NCBI GenBank assembly: GCA_963767635.1
Contig: CAVYEM010000001.1
Location: 1,488,001 to 1,552,000 of the forward strand
Reading direction: 5' to 3'
Source: CAVYEM01 sp963767635
Lineage (GTDB): Bacteria; Vulcanimicrobiota; Vulcanimicrobiia; Vulcanimicrobiales; Vulcanimicrobiaceae
DNA: 64,000 bases
In this document: positions 9,120 through 18,724 of the stretch, piece after piece
Numbering within the stretch: the first letter of the stretch is position 1
Layout: the number at the start of each line of letters is the position of its first letter
Program-made: the position numbers and the translations under genes
Notes under the pieces: generated by a model
The model's database searches: none
The model's input: the letters and a program-made list of their open reading frames with translations, nothing else
What the model was told of the DNA's origin: nothing

Positions 9120-11911
9120 ATGCCGCGCGTCACCAAGATATCAGGTGGCTTGCCGCACTCGCGTCGTCGTCCCACGGGTACGGTCACATTCTTGTTCACC
9201 GATATCGTAGGAAGTACTCAGCGCTGGGAATCCGATCGCGCAGCGATGGCAGCTGCGCTGGAGCGCCACGATCTCATGCTCGAACGCATCGTGGAAGCTC
9301 ACGCGGGCGTCGTGTTCAAAAAAATGGGCGATGCGTTCTGCGCAGTTTTCAATCGCGCGACGGAGGCGGCGCAAGCAGCTCTCGAAGCTCAGCGCACCCT
9401 GGCGAACGAAAATTTCGACGCGGTCGGAGGACTCAAGGTGCGCATGGCCATTCACACCGGCGAAACGGACGAGCGTGACGGCGATTACTTTGGACCGTCC
9501 GTAAATCGAGTGTCGCGGCTGCTGACGCTCGCACAAGGCGAGCAAATCGTGCTTTCTGCGGTCAGCGCCAATCTGCTCGAACGAGAAATGGACGCGCAGA
9601 GCAGTTTACACGATCTGGGGATGCATCACCTCGACGGAGTAGTTCAGGCCCAACGCGTGTTCCAGCTGTGCGCGCCGGGCCTGCGTGAAGCATTTCCTCC
9701 CGCGCGCGGCACGTTGGCTTTTCCCAACAACCTGCCCGCGCACCTAAGCAGCTTCATCGGACGCGAAAGCGAAATCGCGGAACTCCTCGAAAGCGTGGCC
9801 GCATACCGCCTGACCACGATCGTCGGGGCCGGCGGACTAGGCAAAACCCGTATCGCCCTTCAGTTGGGCTCCAGGCTGCTCGACCGCTATGGCGACGGCG
9901 TGTGGTTTGTCGAACTGGCTCCGATTTCGGCGCCTGAATTCGTTTCCAGCGCGGTGGCGGCGGCGGTAAACGTGCACGAGCTTCGCGACGTGCCGGTTAT
10001 CGACTCCATCGTTCAGTCGCTCCGGCAAAAAGAAGCCTCTGCTCATCATGGACAACTGCGAGCATCTCCTGGATGCCGCTGCGCAATTGATCGGCACCGT
10101 GATGCGCTCTTGTCCGGATGTGCGCGTGATTGCAACGTCCCGCGAACCGCTCGGCGTCTCAGGCGAATCGGTGCATCGCATCAAGTCCCTCGCATATCCC
10201 GGATCCACCAGCGGCCTGAGCGTGGAAAATGCGCTGCAATACAGCGCGATCGCGCTTTTCGTCGAGCGGGCCACGGCCGTGCGCCCGCAATATCGGCTCA
10301 CGCAAGACACCATCTCCACCGTTGCAGACATCTGCCGCCGGCTGGACGGCATCGCCCTGGCGATAGAACTCGCAGCCGCGCGCGTCCGAGTCCTGAGCGT
10401 CGCCCATTTGAACGAACGGTTGACGGAGCGGTTCCGCCTTTTGACCGGCGGCAGCCGCACCGCGCTGCCGCGGCATCAAACGATGCGGGCGCTGATCGAT
10501 TGGAGTGCACGATCTTTTGGAAGAACGTGAAAAACGCTTGCTGGGCCTCATGGCTATTTTTGCGGGCGGCTTTTCATTGGACGCTGCGAGCGCGCTATGC
10601 GCCGACGATCGCACCGACGAGATCGACGTGCTCGACGGGCTCTCCTCGCTGGTGGAAAAATCGCTCGTCATAGCGGAAACGCTTGGGGCGGTCGCTCGCT
10701 ATCGGATTCTCGAATCGACGCGAGACTATGCGCTCGAAAAGCTCCGGGACAGCGGTGAGTATGAACATGCCGCCCGCAAGCACGCGCACTACTATGCGCG
10801 GCTGGCGGAGCGCTCCGACGAACACTTTTACACCGGTTCCCAAGCGGAGTGGTTCGCGCAATTGCGAGAAGAATACGATAACGTGCGAAGCGCGCTGCTG
10901 TGGACGTTGACAAGTGAACGCGATCCCGTGCTCGGCGGCGCGATGGCGGGGGCATTGGAACGGTTTTGGTTCGAAGGCGGCCACTTAGGCGAAGGACTCG
11001 GTTGGATCGATACTGCGGAAAAGATTACGGATGAAGCGGTCAATCCCAAGATCGTCGCGCGTCTGGAACTGACGCGTGCCGTGCTCCAGGAAGGAAACGC
11101 GAAAATTGCGGCCGCAGAGCACGCGCGCCGCCTGTATGAAGCGGTCGGGGAAGGCCGCGGGCTTGGTTTCGCCTTGCGTCAATGCGCCCTGGCGTTGCGC
11201 CAGCAGCGTCGCTGGGCCGACGCGGAGAAGGCCTCACGCCACGCAGCAGAGGTACTGGAGGAAACGGGAGATGCCGGAGGCTTTGCGGTTGCATTAAACA
11301 CGTTGGCTTCGATTCGCGCGTATCGCGGCGATTTGAACGATGCGCGCGCGATTTGCGAACGCGCTTTGGGCATCGCGCAGCGTCACTGCGCCGAGTACGC
11401 GATTATGCAAGCGCGCTTGTACCTGGCCGATCTGGACTTTCAATGCGGCAGATTCGAGTCTGCCGTGGAATACGCGAGCGAAGCGCTCGACAACGCGGAA
11501 CGCGCACAAATACCCCGGCTGGTCGCGAATCTGCGCGCGAACCGCACGATTTACAACGTCGCCCTGGGACTACAGGCGCAGGCCGCAGCCGACGCGTATG
11601 CCGCCCTGCCTATTCTGCAAGAGGCGCAAGATCATTTGCAGATTGCGATCGTCATTCAGCATCTCGCGCTGCTTGCGGTTCTTAGCGGAGAGGGAGAGTG
11701 CGCCGCCAGGTGGACCGGGTACGTCGATTCCTATTATGCGGAAAAGGGATTGGAACGTGAGCCGACCGAGGCCTGGGGCCGTCAACGAATCGAAGAAACC
11801 GTTCGATCGACAATGCCCCAAGAACGCTTCGCAGCACTCTGGCGAGAAGGCAGCGGCCTTTCCGAGACACAGGTGCTCGAGCAGGCGTTGACCTGGAACT
11901 GCGCCGCATGA
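9120..11911 (+). CDS. Class III cyclase / NB-ARC-like ATPase / TPR regulator (two frameshifts)
   Basis: A class III nucleotidyl cyclase domain comes first (TGTVTFLFTDIVGSTQRWE, FKKMGDAFCAVF, GDYFGPSVNRVSRLL), with both metal-binding Asp positions present. A STAND ATPase follows (P-loop TIVGAGGLGKTRIA, Walker B PLLIMDNCEHLLD, TSREPLGVSGE, LDGIALAIELAAAR), then a TPR-like helical half. The frame breaks at an A5 run near 10030 (LRQK/KPLLIMDN) and again near 10508 (ALIDWS/HDLLEEREKRLL). Joined, the product is about 930 residues. I prefer ATG 9120, just ahead of the cyclase domain. It is divergent from the borosin genes and overlaps the downstream peptidase by ATGA, so it may regulate either. Confidence 0.85.
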
Positions 11912-13951
11912 AACGGGATCTACGCGACGATTCGCTCCACGGGGCAGTCGCAGAACATTTCCGCCGCGTCCACGAGCCCGGCTTGGGACGGCTCGCCGAC
12001 GCCGCCGACGTCCGGATATCTCACGACGAACGCTTCATCGCCGTTGCGGGTGCGCTTTACGATTCGCTGCGTGGAGTGCCGCATTCGCGAATAGCGCTGT
12101 ACGATAGCGCGAACGCATCGATGAACATGATTGGGACCGCCGGGAACGGCGGCTGGCCGCGATGGGCTCCCGCGCGCAACGATCTGGCATTTGTGTCGGA
12201 CCACGAGAGCCCCGGGCGAATGCGTGTCTATATTGTGGACGCCGAAAGTTCCGCCGTGCGCGCCGTCGCGGCAGATTTGCAAGGCTCCGCAGAATCGCTG
12301 TCTTGGTCGCCGGACGGACATTACTTACTCATTCAAACCGCTGCATTGGGCGCCGACCGCCCGGGCGCGATGGGATCGGGCACCGTACATCGCGACGACG
12401 AAGTGCCGGAATGGACTCCCCATGTCGAGCACACGATTCCGGACGAGATGTGGCGTACGATCTGGATGTACTCGCTCAAGAGCGGTTCGCTGCGAGCGTG
12501 TGGGCCGAAGAACACGACGTTTTGGGAAGCCGAATGGTGCGGAAACGACGGGATCGTCGCGGTAGTTTCGGACGACCCGCGCGAGGGCGCTTGGCACGAA
12601 GCGCGGCTCGTCTATCTCTCGCGAGATGGCGAAACCTTCCGGACAATCTACCGTCCGCACTACGAAATCGGTGTGCCGGTCGCCAGCGCGGACGGCGAAT
12701 GCGTCGCGATCATCGAGGGCTCGTGCAGCGATCGAACGATCGTGTCGGGCAATGTCGTACTGTTGGACCGCCGGGCAGGGTGGCGCGCCCAAACGCTGGA
12801 TGCAGTCGGCTTTTCAGTAACCGCGCTCGCAGTTCGCAAGGGGAACGGCTTCAGTTTTGCGGGGATTCGCGGCTTCGACGTGCTTGCCGGCGAGATCGAC
12901 GTTCCTCGGGCGGCTTATCAAGAGCGCTGGAGCTCGCATGAAAGCGCAATGCGCCGGTACCCGGCGGTGGCGCCGGCCGGCAGCGACGGCTACGTAACCG
13001 TCGCGCATGCATACGGGAGCGCGCCGAAGCTCGTTCGTTTTGGAGCGACGGAGCCTCGCACGGTGCTCCACGATTTCGCGCATGAGGGAACACGCTACGT
13101 CGCGCACATCGGCGGCGAGCTCACCGCGTTGACCTGGCAGAGTCGCGATGGGATCGACATTCAAGGTTACTTGACCAAACCGGCAGGGCCAGGCCCCCAT
13201 CCGCTCGTCGTTCTCGTGCACGGCGGTCCGGTGTGGGCTTACATGAACTCGTGGCAAATGCATACGCCGCTCACGCCCCTGCTCGTCAGTCTGCGGTTAC
13301 GCAGTGCTCCACCCCAATCCGCGCGGAAGCTCAGGCCGCGGCGAGGCGTTCGCGCGAATGGTCCGCGGCGATGTCGGCGGCGAGGAAATGTACGACACGC
13401 TTGCCGGCGTAGAGATGCTCGTGCGTGAAGGTATCGCCGAACGATCGGCCTTGTCCGTTGTCGGCGGCAGTCACGGGGGATTCATGGCCACGTGGATGGT
13501 TACCCAGTGCGATCTGTTCTCGGCAGCCGTAGCGCTGGCCCCCGTTACGGATTTCTTCAGTTGCCACTTTACCTCGAGCGATCCGGACTTCGACCGAATC
13601 TTTTTGGCAAGCGATCCCTACGACACACGCGGGCGACATTTTTCGCGCAGTCCGATCATGTTTGCGCGCGACGCCAAGACGCCGACGTTGCTTGTTGCGG
13701 GAGCACTAGACCGCTGCACGCCGCAAACGCAAGCGCTCGAGTTTCATCGCGCACTCGTTCAGAACGGCGCACCCTCGGAACTCGTCGTCTATCCGCGGGA
13801 GGGGCACGGCGTACGAGAGTTCGATGCGTACGTCGACTACTGCACCAGAATCCTGTATTGGCTGCAACAATATGCCGGAGGTTCGGCTCAGGCCGACCGT
13901 CAGCGTCCGCTAAACCGGATTACGGACCGCGATCGCGCCGGCAAGACGTAG
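11908..13951 (+). CDS. S9 (prolyl oligopeptidase/acylaminoacyl-peptidase family) serine peptidase, frameshifted
   Basis: The start ATG overlaps the regulator stop (ATGA). The N-terminal about 400 residues are a propeller with TolB/WD40-like repeats (SESLSWSPDGHYLL, APARNDLAFVSD). The C-terminal alpha/beta hydrolase has an oxyanion-type VLVHGGPVW, the nucleophile Ser in VVGGSHGGF, an Asp in VAGALDRCTPQTQ and a His in REGHGVREF, so the full triad is visible. The frame breaks near 13287: LTPLLVS continues in another frame as GYAVLHPNPRGSSGRGEAF. No signal peptide is seen, so it is probably cytosolic. In fungal borosins a prolyl oligopeptidase releases the core, so a role here is conceivable but unproven. 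Confidence 0.88.
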
Positions 13952-14056
13952 TAGCCCCCGATGCGACCCGCTGCAAAGCCGGGCACCTCGAACGGCTCGA
14001 CCTAAACGCACGTTTCCGCTATGATATAACCGCTTCTACTTCAACGGAGGAATCCT

Positions 14057-14578
14057 ATGCCTCGACTTTTCGTATTTGCCGCAATTCTTTCTTTTGCGCT
14101 CGCTTCTGCGCTTCCGGCGGCCGCCGCAACCATCAATCTTCCGGCAGGCACGCGCGTGAGCGTTCGAGTCGTAAACGAACTTTCATCGGGAAACGCAACG
14201 CCCGGCCAGCGCTTCACGTTTGAGGCCGCAGAGCCCGTGACGGTCGCCAATCACGTCGTTATCGCTCAAGGCGCCAAGGGCACCGGGCGCGTCGTACGAG
14301 CCGTCAAGGCGCACGGCAAGAGCGCGGGCGAAATGACGCTCCAATTTCAGCAAATCCATGCCGCCGACGGAACCCTCGTGCCGTTGACGGAGGTGAGTCA
14401 TACGAAGGGCAACGCCGAAAAAGGTAAAGCGTCCACTGCGACGATCGCCGCTACCATTGCGCTTGGACCAATCGGGCTGCTCGCGCACAACATGGTCAAA
14501 GGGAAAGACATGGTCGTTACGCCAAGCCAAACGTTTCCGGCGTGGGTAAGCTCGAACACTTCGGTGACGGTGCACTAA
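14057..14578 (+). CDS. Secreted beta-rich protein of unknown function
   Basis: 173 residues with a classical signal peptide (1-23, cleavage after AAA). The mature part opens with LPAGTRVSVRVVNELSSG, a pattern like the SH3/TrbI-type barrels seen in exported proteins. It later carries a short hydrophobic stretch (ATIAATIALGPIGLLAH). Start ATG 14057 is preceded by CGGAGGAA. It is co-directional with the membrane protein seven bases downstream, so the two are probably cotranscribed. I do not recognise a named family. Confidence 0.7.
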   Translation: MPRLFVFAAILSFALASALPAAAATINLPAGTRVSVRVVNELSSGNATPGQRFTFEAAEPVTVANHVVIAQGAKGTGRVVRAVKAHGKSAGEMTLQFQQIHAADGTLVPLTEVSHTKGNAEKGKASTATIAATIALGPIGLLAHNMVKGKDMVVTPSQTFPAWVSSNTSVTVH

Positions 14579-14585
14579 TTCACGT

Positions 14586-15164
14586 ATGGCTGCAGTAGCC
14601 GGCTCCATTCGTACTGCAGCGCAGCCGCTATGGCGTCAGCTGACTTGGTGGGCGCTCGCGTTTCCGATCGTGATGCTGATCGCGCTCGGCAACGGGAGCT
14701 TCTTCCTGCTGAATTTCGTCCACGTACTGTCGGGCGGCTTGTGGACGGGCGCGGATCTCTTCATGGGGTTCATGCTCGGTCCGGTCATGCGCAAGCTCAA
14801 GCCGCCCCAGCGTGCCCGCGTCATCGCGTATCTCGTGCCGCGCACGATGCTCTACTTCCCGATGGTTTCACTCACCACCACGACGGCGGGATGGTTTCTA
14901 GCCGCGCGGCTCGGCTATCTCGCGCACGGCTCCCGGCAGTTTCCGTGGGCGCTCGCTGCGCTCGCGATCGTGGCCGTGCTTACCGTTCAGGGACTCGGAA
15001 TTTTTTTACCCAACTCCATCCGTATGTGGATCGAACTGCAAAGACCTCAGCCGAACCGCGAACGCATCGGCCGGCTTGCCCGCATCAACTTCTCGCTCGC
15101 CGGTCTCCAAGGGGTTTTCCAAGTAGCGATTATCGTCGTGATGAGCCACTTCGTCGTGGGTTAA
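14586..15164 (+). CDS. Four-helix integral membrane protein (DUF2269/CopD-like)
   Basis: 192 residues with about four transmembrane helices, at roughly 22-50, 86-110, 118-138 and 168-190. A conserved-looking His and Trp sit in the first helix pair (FVHVLSGGLWTGADLFMGF), a pattern found in DUF2269 and copper-resistance CopD-type proteins. I make that link from the motif only. The function is unknown; haem, copper or electron-carrier binding is possible. It lies between two secreted proteins on the same strand. Confidence 0.65.
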   Translation: MAAVAGSIRTAAQPLWRQLTWWALAFPIVMLIALGNGSFFLLNFVHVLSGGLWTGADLFMGFMLGPVMRKLKPPQRARVIAYLVPRTMLYFPMVSLTTTTAGWFLAARLGYLAHGSRQFPWALAALAIVAVLTVQGLGIFLPNSIRMWIELQRPQPNRERIGRLARINFSLAGLQGVFQVAIIVVMSHFVVG

Positions 15165-15183
15165 CGAGGCACTGCACGCAACG

Positions 15184-16320
15184 GTGAATGCCGCAAAGCG
15201 GTTATGCTGCGTGGTTCTGTTCCTGTGGGCCGCGTTATTTGCAACCGTTCCCGTTCGCGCGGACGATGAGCCCCAGTATCTGCTGGTGCAAATGCCCAGT
15301 ACGGCGCTCAGTCGTTTTTGGGGACAGCGCATCGTCGTAACGGCGCACGTGCTGCTGCCCGATTCCTATTACAAACAGCCGCAAAAGCACTACCCGATCT
15401 TGTACTGGATCCAGGGCTTCGGCGGAGTGGGCGAAATCTCGGTTCGCCAAGAGCTGGATTGGCAGCGCCCGATGCGCCGGCTTCACAGGGAATTCATTCT
15501 CATATTCCTGGACGGCATGTTCAACGGCGGTCATCAAGAATTCGCCGACTCCGCGAACAACGGACCATGGGGCACCGCACTCACCACCGAGTTCATCCCG
15601 AAAACCGAAACGTACTTTCGAGCCATCGGAACGCCGCAGACGCGCTTCGTCGGCGGACATTCTTCGGGCGGATGGTCCGCGCTCTGGCTGCAAGTGACGT
15701 ACCCGCGGCTCTTCGGCGGCGAATGGTCGCTCTCACCGGATCCCGTCGATTTCCACGATTTCACCGGACCCGACATCACGCGCGCACCGGCGCAAAACTT
15801 CTTTCGCGATGCTGCCGGGCGCGACTACGATATGGACGGGATTCCGCTGCGCCGATTCGTCGTGGGACCCGGCTGGGAGCATCGTCAATTCGAATCCTTT
15901 GATGCGGTTTTCAGCCCGCGAAATGCCCAACGCAAACCAGCGCCGCTGTTCGATCGGTCCTCGGGCGTTATCGATCCCAGCGTTGCGCAGTATTGGGAAG
16001 CGCATTACGATATCGCGCACATTCTTGCAGCACACTGGCCCGAACTCGGGCCGGATCTGCGCGGAAAGATCCACATCATCGTCGGCACCAAGGATCAGTT
16101 CGATTTGGAAGCACCGGTGCAGCTGCTTCAGGCTCAGTTACGCACTCTGGGCAGCGACGCGGAATTCGACTATGCCCCCGGTGCCGATCACTTCACGGTC
16201 TTCGATTGGAACGGCGGCGCCATCAACTATATTTTGACGCAGGCCGTGTCGGAATTAAAGTCTGCCGCAGCAAGAGATACGCCGTCAGCCCGCGAATTGT
16301 CTCACTCCAGATATGCCTAA
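15184..16320 (+). CDS. Secreted putative esterase (esterase D/enterochelin esterase-like)
   Basis: 378 residues, starting at GTG 15184 with a signal peptide (KRLCCVVLFLWAALFATVPVRA). The alpha/beta-hydrolase core shows KHYPILYWIQGFGG before the first helix, the nucleophile elbow GGHSSGGWSAL and a C-terminal GADHFTVFDWN that supplies the His. The pattern fits the putative-esterase family (PF00756-like) that includes feruloyl and enterochelin esterases. The substrate is unknown. Its end overlaps the next gene by 8 bases. Confidence 0.78.
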   Translation: MNAAKRLCCVVLFLWAALFATVPVRADDEPQYLLVQMPSTALSRFWGQRIVVTAHVLLPDSYYKQPQKHYPILYWIQGFGGVGEISVRQELDWQRPMRRLHREFILIFLDGMFNGGHQEFADSANNGPWGTALTTEFIPKTETYFRAIGTPQTRFVGGHSSGGWSALWLQVTYPRLFGGEWSLSPDPVDFHDFTGPDITRAPAQNFFRDAAGRDYDMDGIPLRRFVVGPGWEHRQFESFDAVFSPRNAQRKPAPLFDRSSGVIDPSVAQYWEAHYDIAHILAAHWPELGPDLRGKIHIIVGTKDQFDLEAPVQLLQAQLRTLGSDAEFDYAPGADHFTVFDWNGGAINYILTQAVSELKSAAARDTPSARELSHSRYA

Positions 16321-17236
16321 GGTGAACGCGTTCGCCGGTATCTGTTGTGCCGCACTGCTCGTGCTGGGCTTTTCATCCGCCAACGGGGCCGCTACTCGCG
16401 ACCCCGTTTCTCTTTCGGCGCTCGCGCCCGTCGACGAATACTTCGGGCGGGAAAAACTCAGCCCGTTCGGGATTCGGCACAAGATCTTTTCGCTCAAGGA
16501 CGACTTGCATCACGCGCGATCGCATCCGGATTCGATAGAACACGACGCGCTGCTGATCGATGACGCGCTGCACGATTGGTTTGCGCGCTTCCCGCAGGAT
16601 CCGTGGCTCCCCGCGACCGCATGGAATCTTGCGACCTTGTACGAGGAGTTGCCGGGAACCGATGCGCAAACGCACGCTGTGGCCGCCCTGCAGTTCGTGC
16701 GGGATCGCTTCACCGATACGCCCTATGCAGATTATGCTGCGCGCGATCTCACCCGCGGCGTGGGGCTACGCCCGTGGCCTCACTGGGCGGGCAAAGCTCC
16801 GCATACAACGGCATCTGCGCATACAACGGCATCTGCGCATGCGACGCCCGCAGCACACGCGACGCCTTCATCCTCGCCGCAGCCAACAGCAACGCCGGCC
16901 GTCTCGCCGCAGCGCGCAGCAGTCCCGACGGCCTCGCCGTTTGCCGCCGAAACGCCCGGCGATCCGCGTTCGCTCGTAGCGGCCATTCAAGCGCAACGCG
17001 ACACCGACGCTGCCCAGGCGCTGGAAAAACGCTACTGGACGCTTTCCAAAGACGGTACGGATCCGGCATACGCTCGGGCCGCATGGGAGTTCGCCGCGCT
17101 CTACGAACGGCTGCCGGGTGAGGGATCGCGCAAGCACGCGATTCGCTTTCTCGCCCTGCTCGTCGACCGCTATCCGACGCTCGTGTACGGACGCTGGGCC
17201 TTGCGCGATTTGGAGCGCGGCATAGGCACGCGCTAA
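16313..17236 (+). CDS. Secreted TPR-like protein with low-complexity His/Thr/Ala/Pro linker
   Basis: 307 residues with a signal peptide (1-26). Two similar helical modules (WLPATAWNLATLYEELPGTD near 100 and PAYARAAWEFAALYERLPGE near 245) share the pattern AxWxxAxLYExLPG and end in RDLxRGxG. They look like an internal duplication. Between them is a low-complexity linker with tandem HTTASAHTTASAHATPAAHA. It resembles a periplasmic or cell-surface scaffold. The stop overlaps the convergent YcaQ-type gene by 4 bases. Confidence 0.7.
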   Translation: MPKVNAFAGICCAALLVLGFSSANGAATRDPVSLSALAPVDEYFGREKLSPFGIRHKIFSLKDDLHHARSHPDSIEHDALLIDDALHDWFARFPQDPWLPATAWNLATLYEELPGTDAQTHAVAALQFVRDRFTDTPYADYAARDLTRGVGLRPWPHWAGKAPHTTASAHTTASAHATPAAHATPSSSPQPTATPAVSPQRAAVPTASPFAAETPGDPRSLVAAIQAQRDTDAAQALEKRYWTLSKDGTDPAYARAAWEFAALYERLPGEGSRKHAIRFLALLVDRYPTLVYGRWALRDLERGIGTR

Positions 17237-18420
17237 CGAACCGTGCTCGCCCGCGCGCGGTCGGGCATTTTCACGCGATCGAGCTCGAGCCACCGTGCCA
17301 TCGCGTTGAGATCGTCGAAAAGACGAGTTCGCACGTAGCCGCGGTCGACGCCGGGCTCGTAATGAACCGCATGCACGAGGAGCGTCGAGGCTTTGCGTTC
17401 GGACTTGACGTCGACGCGCGCCGCCAAGTCCGTATCGATCAAGTACGGCAAGACATAATAGCCGTGCACGCGTTTATGCGCCGGCGTGTATATTTCGATG
17501 CGATAATGGAAATCGAACAGACGGTGCGTGCGCATGCGGTTCCAAACCAGTGAATCGAACGGTGAGAGCAGCGCGCTTGCGTGTAGAGTGCGCGGGGCGT
17601 GCGCGCGATGGTGCAGATATGCGGGCTTCCAGCCCTCGACGGCGGCCGGAACGAGCGTGCCTGCCTCGACGAGCTGCGCGACGGCTCGACGTGCGCCTTC
17701 AACCGAGAGGCGGAAATAATCGCGCAAGTCGGCTTCCGTTGCAATGCCGAAGGCCCGCGCTGCCCGCTGCACGAGCTCGCGGTGCGCCGCTTCGTCGGCA
17801 ACGCGCGTCTGCAGCACGTCCGCCGGAACGATCCGTTCGGTCAAGTCGTAAACGCGCTCGAAACTGCTGCGCCGCTTTGCCGGCGTGATCTCCCCGCACC
17901 AGTAGAGGAACTCCACTGCGCGCTTGGTATCGCTCCATCCCCACCAGCTGCTCGTGCTCTTTGCTTCGGCAAAATCCGACGCGCTGAGCGGCCCGCGCTC
18001 TTCAAAGGCTGAACGGACTCGATGCACTAAATCGGCGCGCTCCAGGCCGACACGCGCGACGTTTCCCCACACTCCGATGCCTTTGCGCGATTGTTCCATG
18101 CGCCACCGCAAGAGCGGGAACAGTTCGATCGGCAGGAGCGATGCCTCGTGGCCCCAGTATTCAAAAACGCGCCGCGGTTTCGCGTACGCCGCGCGATCGA
18201 GCAACCCGCGATCGTACGAGCCCAGGCGCGCAAACGCGGGGAGATACTGCGAACGCACCAGCACGTTCACCGAATCTATCTGCACCGCACCGAGCTGTCC
18301 GATCAGCGCGCGCAACCGCCTGACCTCGATGCTCGCCGGTTTGGCGCGCCCGAAGCCTTGCGCATAAACGGCCAGGCGGCGCGCTTCGGCGTTGCTGAGC
18401 GAAATCGGTTTCGGCATCAA
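17233..18420 (-). CDS. YcaQ-type winged-helix DNA glycosylase (HTH_42 family)
   Basis: 395 residues, the usual length for the YcaQ/AlkX family, which unhooks DNA interstrand crosslinks. The N-terminal winged helix carries LGAVQIDSVNVLVRSQYL, which includes the QxD motif (Gln-Ile-Asp) described as catalytic in the family. Other family blocks are FEYWGHEASLLP, LLSPFDSLVWNR and FDFHYRIEIYTPAHKR. ATG 18420 or 18417 starts the protein. It is probably cytosolic and monocistronic, divergent from the 34-residue peptide gene and convergent with the secreted protein at 16313. Confidence 0.88.
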   Translation of the reverse strand: MMPKPISLSNAEARRLAVYAQGFGRAKPASIEVRRLRALIGQLGAVQIDSVNVLVRSQYLPAFARLGSYDRGLLDRAAYAKPRRVFEYWGHEASLLPIELFPLLRWRMEQSRKGIGVWGNVARVGLERADLVHRVRSAFEERGPLSASDFAEAKSTSSWWGWSDTKRAVEFLYWCGEITPAKRRSSFERVYDLTERIVPADVLQTRVADEAAHRELVQRAARAFGIATEADLRDYFRLSVEGARRAVAQLVEAGTLVPAAVEGWKPAYLHHRAHAPRTLHASALLSPFDSLVWNRMRTHRLFDFHYRIEIYTPAHKRVHGYYVLPYLIDTDLAARVDVKSERKASTLLVHAVHYEPGVDRGYVRTRLFDDLNAMARWLELDRVKMPDRARASTVR

Positions 18421-18505
18421 GGGCGTTTAGCCGAAGCCGGCACCCACACCGGCCACCACTTGTGCTAGGCATTGCCCAGGCCCGGGCTTCGCGGCGCAAA
18501 GTAAT

Positions 18506-18521
18506 AACTAAAGATTTAGTT
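18506..18521. promoter_or_regulatory. Palindromic operator candidate 1
   Basis: AACTAAAGATTTAGTT is a perfect inverted repeat (7-base arms, 2-base centre). It overlaps the first bases of the TTGACA -35 box. A related palindrome lies at 18551. The architecture suits a dimeric repressor such as a MarR-type or Fur-type protein, but the regulator is not identified. Confidence 0.55.
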
Positions 18522-18549
18522 GACAATCGCAACCGCGCGCGCTTATACT
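18520..18549 (+). promoter_or_regulatory. Sigma-70 promoter of the 34-residue peptide gene / msrA
   Basis: TTGACA (18520-18525) and TATACT (18544-18549) are separated by 18 bases. The predicted start of transcription falls near 18556, inside the second palindrome. It is one of the two best consensus promoters seen in the window and reads toward the peptide gene at 18583 and msrA. Confidence 0.75.
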
Positions 18550-18550
18550 C

Positions 18551-18562
18551 CTAATGAATTAG
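18551..18562. promoter_or_regulatory. Palindromic operator candidate 2
   Basis: CTAATGAATTAG is an inverted repeat with the same CTAAwGAwTTAG core as the site at 18506, and it covers the predicted transcription start. Two matching sites bracketing the promoter suggest repression by one protein. Confidence 0.5.
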
Positions 18563-18582
18563 TTTAAGGAAAGAGGACCGCC

Positions 18583-18687
18583 ATGAAAAGCCTGCTGCCG
18601 TCGCCGAGGAATCCGCGTCCCACCATCGACCGTCCGGAAACCGTTTCGACGATCTTTACCGGCTGGGGACCGCGCATCGCACGGTAG
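18583..18687 (+). CDS. 34-residue peptide with C-terminal FTGWGPRI motif
   Basis: A short gene with start ATG 18583, a good ribosome site (AGAGGA, five bases upstream) and a strong dedicated promoter. The peptide is Pro/Arg-rich (PSPRNPRP) and ends in FTGWGPRIAR. The same FxGWGPRI ending closes a 43-residue peptide at 44155-44286, where the rest of the sequence differs. A variable N-terminus with a fixed C-terminus is the layout of RiPP precursors and signalling peptides, but no maturase lies nearby. msrA starts 37 bases downstream and is probably cotranscribed. Its function is unknown. Confidence 0.65.
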   Translation: MKSLLPSPRNPRPTIDRPETVSTIFTGWGPRIAR

Positions 18688-18724
18688 CGCTCATCCATCT
18701 GCCCCTTCCGCGCGTTCATGAGGT

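Noticed and set aside
18583..18687. PqqA or mycofactocin precursor
   Set aside because: Length is similar, but the Glu-x-x-x-Tyr of PqqA and the C-terminal Val-Tyr of MftA are absent and no radical SAM gene is nearby.
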